From Zychaea mexicana (taxonomy: Eukaryota; Mucoromycota; Mucoromycetes; Mucorales; Lichtheimiaceae): DNA of 64,000 nt. Position numbers and translations under genes: made by a program. The stretch covers positions 124,001-188,000 of the forward strand of contig NW_026516669.1 of NCBI RefSeq assembly GCF_025766255.1, given 5' to 3'. Positions 55,813-64,000 of this stretch are shown here, in pieces. The notes under the pieces were generated by a model that saw only the letters and a list, made by a program, of their open reading frames with translations, was not told the DNA's origin and searched no databases. Numbering within the stretch: the stretch's first letter is position 1; each line of letters begins with the position of its first letter.

Positions 55813-58800
55813 CTATACGCCCGGAACGAAAGAAGAAAAAAAACTAACCTGCTGGCACTTACTACTATAAAATGTTACATATATAGGAAAGCATGCGTGT
55901 GGTGTGGCTGCGAAAAATCAGGTATATACGTGCCTGGATTCAAAATGTGCATTATCACCAATTTCGTGCTTTAGGTTTATTTCCTGAGAACTCTGTGCTA
56001 GAGTGGAAAATCCGTCATGCTACATTACATATAATATTACAACTACGCCTATAGTGTTAGCAGCAGCAGCAGCAACGGATGACATCACGGTATGATATGC
56101 TACTGTCCACACATTTATATGACCAAACGATTCCCCAAACATCATAAACCACTGTTGGGAAAACTTCCATTGAAATCTAGGAATTATGAGTATTTCTGTC
56201 AAGCGACGATCCCTATTGGAGGGATAGATAGTCATTTCGGTGCTCATTTTCAGTCGTCGCCCACGGTATGCAATGCCTTTGAAAGCAATTTAGAGACGAA
56301 GTCCTTCTTGACCTAGTGGTAATGGTGACATGAGCTTGGTGAACATTTCCGTACACTGACCGGATCAGTGGCTCAAACCAAAAATATAGCCTTGGAGCGT
56401 CCATTTTACGGCAAGCCCTACATAAGACGCATGTAGTCCAAGAGCAAACACATATTACTATCCCTGCCAACTTTAATTGATATGCCACCTTGCCACCAGT
56501 CAATGCACCAGTCGTGAATGAAATTATTGCTGGGAGAAGTCTTGTAGCGAAGAAGCTGCTCGTCCCCAGCACACTTTTCTGTGGCATCTAAAGACAAGAC
56601 ATAGTAAAAATTAAGCGGATCCTAATTTATACCAGAAGATAAGTGGGACGTAATGCACAGTAAACGGTGCTCCTAACATATATAAAAAGCAACTGCAAAA
56701 GAGCAGGATTTTTCTCTCGGGCTTTATTATAACATCTTTAATTCGGCAACGACAAATGAGACGATCAGAGACACAATGTGTATTTTGCTGTGGAAATAGT
56801 AGGCAACAATAGGGGAAAATTCGCTTCATCTCTCTTTTTATTATAACAAAACGAAGGCTATGAACGCGTATGCACAAACTCTCACACTAACGACAAGCAT
56901 AACGGACGTAAATCAGCAGGATGCAAAAGTCTAGGAGTGAGGAGCGCAACGCAGATCTTCCTTTTTTGGATAGTGACAAAGTTACGCGTGTGTCAAACCT
57001 TGAACGTTCCAACAGCTTTTCCCTGAAACGAAAACTATGCGCATTGCGACGCAACGATTTGGCCAATTGACTTCGCACTCGAAATGCACAGTGGGATGGC
57101 GAGTGAACAAGGTAATAAATGGAGCAACGAATTACGCGCAAAAGTGTCAAACGTTGGAAGAAGTCATCGTTTGTAGTGTTATTCTTCTGATCGTCCCAAT
57201 GGATCTTGAACGCTGCTTTAAAAGAACGTAGAACCGCACAAAAACAAACGAACCGATTAACTTTATCAGCAGCAATGAAAAACAATGAAGGGTGAGTCGA
57301 ATTCACTAGCGGCAGCGGATACTTATTTATGAGCGGGCCAACGTATCTGCAGCAGCACATGCTTGGGATGGAGGATAGAACTTTCGCAGTAGCATAAACT
57401 GGGATGGAGGATGGAAGGATGAGGTTACACGGCGTGGTTCAGGAACTGTTGGCGGATAGCGAAGATGGTAAAGCAACAGTTGACGAGCACGGTTAAGCAT
57501 AGAAGATAACGAGTCTTTATTATAAAGTGCAGCGATGGGGGCATCTTTTTCTGCACACACATAACATTACGTACCACACACACAGTCAAAAGACAATATT
57601 AAAAGTACTGTGAACTACGCTATATACACACGTTGTTTGTCTTGTTGGGTGAAGGAATGTAACCTGGCTGCTGAGTGGATGGTGTTCTCAATGTTCACTG
57701 ATGGTGAGGTGTCTACCTTGTCAGTCACTCATATTTCCGTCATTTACTGCTCACAGAAAAGCATTTCTTCCGTGAATGTACTTGCTCATTCGCATTCGTG
57801 TCTTTGTTTTCGCTTGTCACGGTGCCGTGCACGGCCCCACTCACAAACAAGCGCCGATACCATCGTCGGAGGGTACAGCTCCGCATGGTGAGAGACACGT
57901 ACCACTACCGCCGCAGCACATTTGTTTGGATGACCACCAAGCACACCCCCTTTCCTTTCCTTTCGTGATAGTCCCTTTGAGCCATATGCTAAAGCCATAC
58001 TATTAAGCAAGAGCCAATGAAAATCCATGGAACTTGGTGGAACTTTTTGAAGTCCCGAGCGTGACAGTCAAAAAACGTCTATATAAAGCGAGCAATTTCG
58101 CTTTTCTTTTTTTTTTTTTCTTCACTTTAGTTCGTTTTGGAAAGGCGTTGGGCTGTATGCGCGGGAGTCACTGTCCGTGCTATGATCAGTTCCGTGCCAG
58201 TGCTGGCGATTGTTCAGAGTCTTCTGATGATTGGATGGGCTCAGTGGTCCGCCATGAAGAGATGACTGCAATGTACCAGTGCGGGTCAGTGGAGGGTGAG
58301 GAACGAACAGATTATTATTATTATTTATTAAACACAAATAAACAAAATGATAAACAAAATAAAACAATCTTTTTCTTTTCGCACTCTTCTCATAAACGTT
58401 TTTACCGCTTTATTATTTTTTTTTGCCTTGCCTTTTTTTCATGTGCTTGACAAGTTCCTTATCTTTTTGCCCACCCATAGCTCCGTGCTAAACAAAGCGG
58501 GGAACAATCTGTATCGTAGCCGACAGTAACACGATCACAACGCGCTTTATCACACTTTGACACTCCTTTTCACCTTCTGTGATCGCCTAAATTGCTTGTT
58601 ACCGCGGATATGGTGCGACCCTTCTTGTGAAAAGGGGTAATTTTATAAGAGGCAACACCAGAGCATACGCCAGCAGGCTAGTATAACTACTAGATCTTCA
58701 AATTGGAAAGTCTATTTCAGCTGCTCGTCTCTCTCTCTCTCTCCAACATAAATACACATTTATCTCATAATCCGCACCTCTTTACTATAACAATAGATAA

Positions 58801-59643
58801 AAACCTTTATATAACTATGTAATTTTATCGACAATAACAATACTAGCACATCTTTAAGGTTCTTGGTTTCGTTCTCTTCTTTTACGGAAATTTTCAAGCC
58901 ATTTTCACCTTCCTTCACCACAAAGATGTTTGTGGATCTCACCCTTCAGGCTCAAGTTGTGTTAACAGGGTCGATGCTTGTTTAGATGGCGGATGCCAGC
59001 CAGGTGGAGAGTACATGTGCATTTAAGGTAGCTAAGGACACTATTCTCCAAAAGGTTCCCAGACAAGAAGTTTGGTTAGTTATTAGAAGCGACGATATAT
59101 ACAAAAGACATGTTTGTCAACAGATCTCGTTAAGCTGATGTATATCCCTGTTGATTGCATGTTCCCAACCTTATCTATTAAATCTGTCATATATGCGCTT
59201 TATGAGTGGACAGGCTATATTATCTCAATCTAAAATGTTACTGGACAGGATCTATAGACATGTTACAGAAGAAAAATGTGCTTGGGTAATTGTTTAATAC
59301 ACTATTAAGCACAGTCGCTTTCAGTCGTGCAGGCAATGGTCCTTGAGAAGCTCAGTAATGATACCAAATTTTCCGGACAAGTGCTGTGGCATTAAACATT
59401 TGACGTACAGGCAACGCACAAAGAAGAAGCAAATTACTTGCCCAAAAACGTTAACCACGCGGCTCAAGATGAAATGATTGACAATAACTGGTTTTATGTA
59501 CGTATATATAAGCTTTTGAAAATAGTAATAAAATTGACAAGAAATGGAAATAATATTATTTTAGTGTGTAAGTAAGGAGAATAAGGAAAAGGAAAGAGGT
59601 ATTTGGATTGAGGGAAGTGTATGAAGTAGATTTTGCGTTTCTT
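55813..59643. other. Gene-poor region
   Basis: No gene assigned in 3.8 kb. Minus-strand frames at 56213-56587 (starting MPQKSVLGTSSFFATRLLPA) and 56020-56247 (hydrophobic C-terminus) may be exons of an unrecognised gene. 57327-57560 minus contains a duplicated GGGATGGAGGAT motif. An ATT-rich microsatellite lies near 58308-58330 and a (CT)n run at 58727-58744. Confidence 0.35.
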
Positions 59644-61592
59644 TCACATGGATCGGCGACCTTCGGCCGTGCCCGCTGCTATCGGTGCTGTAGATCCAGT
59701 TTTCTTCTGGCCGCTTGGTGCATTTGCACCGCCTTGCTTTACACCAACAACACCTCCGCCCATCGATGTACTGAAAGCTGCCTGCGACGCACTGTTTTGC
59801 TTACGACGAAGCATTTTGAGACCACCGCCACCAGCCTTCTTTTTCTTGGAAACCATTGCCGGACTAGCATCCTTGGCCACATTCTGTTCCCTTAATCGTT
59901 GGGCGTGTCCGACGATACAGCTGATCAAATCATTATATGTCTCTGCGTCCATCATGAGTTGTTCACGCTGGTCCAAGAGATAGCCAAGATATTCAGAGGC
60001 TTGCCGTTGTAACCTAGTGAGCTCAACTACCATGGATTTTAATTTTTCGTCTGGGAATATCCGAATGGTTTCTTTTCGTAAATGCATAAACAATAAAAAA
60101 GTGAGTAGTCGGTAGCTAGAGTTGTTCCCTGTTACTGCTTGTGATTACCTTCGGTCAGTTCGCAATAAGCTTTAGCAATATCAATGTCTAATTCTGGTTC
60201 TTCCTCTACTGGTGGTTTAGTGATATCTGCATCGCCACCTGCCCGCCGACCATTGGCGGTGGGAATGCCGACACCGGACAGAGATGCCGACCGTGTATGT
60301 TGATTCGGAGAGCGTTTGTTCATTGATGCTGCTGCTGATGCTGCTGGTCCACCAGCCGCTCCTCCTGCTACGACCGATGCTGAACGTGTGCTGCTCTTTG
60401 TATCTAGATAGTTAGATTGTGGTCGTTTGCTGCCACCCATAGGAGAGTTTGAATTCCCTCCAGGGCTTAATTTCTAAGTATATGCAGTCGTACCGTTTTA
60501 GCCACCTTCAAATTAATTTGACGCCTTTTAGACTTTTACCTCTTCATAATTGATGGTTACACCCAGCGCATTCAAATAGGAACGATTTGTCTCTGAACGA
60601 GTCCATTGGAACTGACCGATGGCACCGGTGATTGAATTATAAAACACTGAATCCCGAGAAAGTTTATCCCAAAGATCATGGCTGATAGATGCATATATTG
60701 TAACAAGTTAACCAACCACTTGCGCCTCTGTCTTCGTGTACGTGCGTCTCTTACGCTCACATAATCACAAACAAAACCCAATCCCGTGGTTTTCTTTGTT
60801 TACCTGCATTGTGTGCATAATACACTATTGTCTGACGTCGGCTCTTTCTCTTCTATAGGAGACGGAGACGATACCATGGGCTCCTCTTGCAACAGCACAT
60901 CCTTCGTCCATATTCTTCGGAAAAACTGTTCCACGTATTCTGCCGCCGGTTGAGTTGCAGCTTCCAGGGCTTTGACCTGTTGTTAGAACAATACCGTTTA
61001 CGATAAGTCAAAACGATGGTCATTAAACAAGCTTTCTCTTTCCTGCTCCTGCCCTTTCCATGATTTCGAAAAGTTGATGACTTCGATTTGTGGTACGCAC
61101 ATACTCTTCCGCTTCCGTGGGCGCCGGCGGATCGGCGGTGGTAACAGTAGCAGCGCTGGTATCAAAAGCAGTAAACTCGTCCTCGTCTTCAAATGGCGGT
61201 TCAAGATTCGTCGTTTCTTGGAAATCATCAAAGTCGCCAAAATCGTCGTCATCAGCATCAATAGGTGTAGCGAACTCCTCATCGAACTCGCCAAATTCGT
61301 CCTCCTCTTCTTGGTTTTGATGCTGCTGTTGTTCTTCATGTTGGCTTTCTTTGTCATCGTTATCACTGGACGACGTGGCGACGGTAGTTACTGTAGTTGT
61401 GCTACTGCTGTTGCCCCGGTGGTATTCTTCTTCTTCCTCGTCCTCCTCTTCCGTACTCCACTCTTTTTTCGTTGTTGTTGTAGTGGTAGCTGCATTGTGA
61501 GTTTCTGTTGAAAACTCTTCTTGAACGTCCTTCTTTGCCTTGTCGTGATTGACCGTAGAGCTAGTATTGGCGTCTAATTCTGCATTGCTCAT
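59644..61592 (-). CDS. Aftiphilin/Laa2-like clathrin-adaptor accessory protein (5 exons)
   Basis: Exons 61029-61592, 60804-60976, 60540-60681, 60149-60473 and 59644-60071 join in phase to 1632 nt, 543 residues. The N-terminal half is acidic with repeated adaptor-ear motifs: EEDEFGEFDEEF, DDFGDFDDFQET and EDEFTAFD. The middle has LWDKLSRDSVFYNSITGAIG and FQWTRSETNRSYLNALGV, matching the aftiphilin clathrin-binding box (L-W/Y-DKL ... FxW..S...SYL..LGV). A Ser/Ala/Gly-rich linker and a C-terminal helix (LTRLQRQASEYLGYLLDQRE) follow. Aftiphilin, and Laa2 in yeast, work with AP-1 and GGA at the trans-Golgi network and endosomes. The donor of intron 1 (GTTTAA) is weak. Orthology to Laa2 is inferred from motifs, not from overall alignment. 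Confidence 0.8.
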
Positions 61593-61884
61593 GCTGTGTG
61601 TGGGTGTGTATGTTGTCCTTTAGGTGTGTGGGTGCGTTTGCTGAATAAAATGGGTTACAAAATGCGTTCACCGCAAAAAATGATCGGGGATGACATACCA
61701 TGGAGGAGCACAAAGCGCAGGTATTCTCACTGATTGGACAACATGCTCCAATGAAAATGCCCGTATTATGAAGTGTATACGACTGCCTACTGAGAGATGT
61801 TCCCAGTTTACCAATATCGTTATACTTCGGCAGCAGTACTACTTAACAAAGATAGATAATCGTAAAAGCATTTTTAAATGACGG
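61593..61884. other. Intergenic upstream of the aftiphilin-like gene
   Basis: Short frames only; a 23-codon frame at 61700-61771 (MEEHKAQVFSLIGQH) could be a leader exon of the next small gene but is not provable. Confidence 0.3.
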
Positions 61885-62169
61885 GTGATGCGCAGTAGCT
61901 ACTATATACAGCTGGTAAGTATATCATACCAGGTTAAATATGAAGCATTTGATCGTGAGAAGATACGAGTCGCTGCTTCTTTCACGGTTTATACGTTTTT
62001 CGATTGGTATGTACCGCCTGTCATTGGATATGACACATGGAACAATTCTTTTACACCTTCTCCGTCACCTTTACCTTCAATGATCATGTCTAGTATTATG
62101 GAGCGAGATGCATACAAGCGGAGGATAGGAAAACATATTGACCAGGAGCAAGGCACGCATGTATACTAA
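61885..62169 (+). CDS. Small uncharacterised protein
   Basis: 94 codons with VKYEAFDREKIRVAASFTVY, FFDWYVPPVIGYDTWNNSF and a polar basic end (MERDAYKRRIGKHIDQEQG). Composition is protein-like and the stop is followed by AT-rich DNA. There is no signal peptide; one moderately hydrophobic stretch lies near residues 32-47. Family not recognised. It may be the last exon of a longer gene, as a splice-acceptor-like CATACCAG lies at 61927-61934. Confidence 0.35.
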   Translation: MMRSSYYIQLVSISYQVKYEAFDREKIRVAASFTVYTFFDWYVPPVIGYDTWNNSFTPSPSPLPSMIMSSIMERDAYKRRIGKHIDQEQGTHVY

Positions 62170-62809
62170 AAAATAAATTCTAGATGATTCACCCTGTGTG
62201 TCTACTGCTTGTATGTCCTTACCGGCATTTTTTAGCTAAAGGGACCTAATAACAATGTTGTTTCCGAAAGTATTACATCTGCTTACAGTAAATTGAGTGT
62301 CGCTCCATGTTTAAAGCATTACCTATAATTTGATGCCCATCAGCCAAGATACACAGACTGTACGTATGTCAGAAATAAGGGAGAAGGGTGATATCGCTCT
62401 TCTGAGACAGTATGAGATGATAAGAGTGTTTGGTAGCTTAAAGCTGATATAGTGTTTTTATTCCTCACCTCAGAAAAAACTCGGAAAAATAAGAGAAGAA
62501 CATCTTTTTTGTGACTGAATGAAGCAAGATTTAATAAAACCTGACTCTCTATTAATCCAGAAAGTGACGGTGGAAGATGATCAATAGTCAGCATAGTGGT
62601 TTATCATAATCTTCCAAGCTCCAAATCGCGAGCTATCATGATGCCTAAATGAGCACCATCGAGTTGAAACAGGCTCGATGGGCTTAATAGTAAGTATCAT
62701 CAAGAAGCAATGAGCAAAGGCACATTATAAAAGCTGTAAAACAAGAATAACCGTAGGTGAGCTTAACCCTTGTAAGCATTCGTATGTTTATTTGAATAAA
62801 TTTGCATTT
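62170..62809. other. Intergenic
   Basis: No gene seen between the small plus-strand frame and the 3' end of the LRR-type gene. Confidence 0.45.
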
Positions 62810-64000
62810 TCAGTATGATTGTTGCACGATAATGCTTTCAAGACTTTGGGATTCATTAAGCACATCTAACATTACATCTTTCGAAGACCCATATGTCATA
62901 TACGTATTTACAAATTCGACTCGCTTGAGACATGGCAAACGGGAAATTGCAGCCATGCAATTTCGCGTTATGTATCGCACATCGATCAACGTGATACTTT
63001 CTAATAAAGTGAGTTTATCGATTATCCTCTCTAAATGACGCCCTTCTAGCCCTCGTCGAAGACATAGTGTGTTCAAATACTGCATATTTCCAAGTGCATC
63101 AAAAACGGATGAAGAGTGATGGTAAGACACGCGGGAGAAAAAAGTCCATTGCACCTCCCGCGTCAATTTCAGGTGCTTCAACTGCTGCCGATACTGTGGT
63201 GTGTTCGACAAGGAAAAAAAACGTTGCAATCCGACAGCCGTGATATTCTTGCAATTCTCCAAGTTCAACCGCTTTAGGTGCCGTAGTTCGAGCAGAGCGT
63301 CGAATATTCTGTCGGTGGCTTGCTTTACATTGGCGATTTTGATGGAATCGAGATTCGGGCATTGTTGGATAAGCTGCAAAAACGTCGAAAGTTCAAGGTG
63401 CTCCGTCTCCCAATTGATTTCGCATAGTTGAGTACTACCAAAATTCCCGAGGATCTGCCACGAGCTCTGCTGCCCCCCCTCAAACCATTCCCCGTGTAGT
63501 AACAACTCCTTTAGTGTATCCTTGTTCTCCTCTAGCGTTTTATAGATGCTTTGACCATTTTGATTGGGGCAGTCAGAAATGATCAGTGAACGGAGACCTT
63601 CTTTTCCATTTTTCAGGAAATGAGAAGGAGCTCCGTAGTCAACGGTAATTAAATCGTCGTTTCCAAAGCTGGTGAAGCAAATTCTGTCGTTCCGAGAATC
63701 ATCGTCAGTACCGCCGTTAATCCATAAATATTGAAGCCTGGTACAATGTTGGCGGATAGTATCGAGACCACTCGGAGGACATATGGTCTTCAGAAAGTAC
63801 AAGTTTGGACATGCCTTGCAGATTATCTCCAGATGGACATATGAGAGGTCCACTGATTGAGTGTTCGCTGTAAGCCAGGAATTCGGTTGATAGCTCCCTG
63901 TAAGCCAGTACACCGAAAGTAGCAGATGGGTTAGGCTCGGGATCACGGGCAGCACGGTGTCTGTCGAAAATGACGTCGTGTCGTAAGCATCTTGGAACGC
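62810..64000 (-). CDS. Leucine-rich-repeat (F-box/LRR-type) protein, 5' end outside the window
   Basis: The minus-strand frame is open from the window edge to the stop at 62810-62812, over 390 codons. Repeats of the LRR type recur every 25-30 residues: HLEIICKACPNLYFLKTICP, LRSLIISDCPNQNG, LSTFLQLIQQCPNLDSIKIA, LRHLKRLNLENCKNITAVGL, MQYLNTLCLRRGLEGRHLER, TLLESITLIDVRYITRN and LPCLKRVEFVNTYM. This C-N-L-x-L pattern is that of the AMN1/F-box LRR class, which selects substrates for SCF ubiquitin ligases. Any F-box would be N-terminal, beyond 64000. Such genes are numerous in Mucoromycota. Confidence 0.8.
   Translation of the reverse strand, partial: AFQDAYDTTSFSTDTVLPVIPSLTHLLLSVYWLTGSYQPNSWLTANTQSVDLSYVHLEIICKACPNLYFLKTICPPSGLDTIRQHCTRLQYLWINGGTDDDSRNDRICFTSFGNDDLITVDYGAPSHFLKNGKEGLRSLIISDCPNQNGQSIYKTLEENKDTLKELLLHGEWFEGGQQSSWQILGNFGSTQLCEINWETEHLELSTFLQLIQQCPNLDSIKIANVKQATDRIFDALLELRHLKRLNLENCKNITAVGLQRFFSLSNTPQYRQQLKHLKLTREVQWTFFSRVSYHHSSSVFDALGNMQYLNTLCLRRGLEGRHLERIIDKLTLLESITLIDVRYITRNCMAAISRLPCLKRVEFVNTYMTYGSSKDVMLDVLNESQSLESIIVQQSY

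Overview
The window looks like nuclear DNA of an early-diverging fungus, most likely a Mucoromycota (Mucorales-type) mould. This is inferred from intron-rich genes with short GT-AG introns (one GC-AG), fungal housekeeping proteins (DASH subunit Dad1, Yaf9, SPX-phosphate transporter, ferrochelatase), and abundant DIRS, Tc1/mariner and pogo-like elements.

Layout. 1-8.8 kb: a broken Tc1/mariner transposase, a four-exon LAMTOR3-like gene found by joining exons, a pogo-like deletion derivative, long gene-poor DNA and a decayed copy of the last RTF1 exon. 8.76-23.9 kb: a dense, conserved block with RTF1, ferrochelatase, the DEAH helicase DHR1/DHX37, ESF2, a sepiapterin-reductase-like SDR, a membrane protein with a PPxY tail and a PRL-type phosphatase. 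DHR1 and ESF2, both small-subunit processome factors, are divergent neighbours. 24.7-41.6 kb: a transposon island bounded by 3.87-kb near-identical inverted arms. 43.1-64 kb: SPX-domain phosphate transporter, AtuA-like protein, DAD1 and YAF9 head-to-head, an aftiphilin/Laa2-like clathrin-adaptor accessory gene and the end of an LRR/F-box-type gene, separated by gene-poor DNA.

The most unusual part is the AT-rich segment at about 33.70-37.76 kb inside the island. It carries a geminivirus/genomovirus-like (CRESS-DNA type) HUH-helicase Rep and a lysine-rich protein on the + strand. Convergent to them is a DDE (Harbinger/DDE_Tnp_4-like) transposase with a C-terminal chromodomain, whose stop codon overlaps the opposite one. 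A perfect 10-bp hairpin whose loop begins TATTAC, the core of the CRESS nicking site, lies at its right end, and a smaller related hairpin lies at its left end in a partial direct repeat. Rolling-circle replication and DDE transposition functions together in one compact ambisense element would be a hybrid that I do not recognise as a described system. The frames are otherwise open but carry single in-frame TAA/TAG codons, so this copy is probably decaying.

Exon structures come from splice-site and reading-frame reasoning; phases were checked for most genes. No database search was possible.
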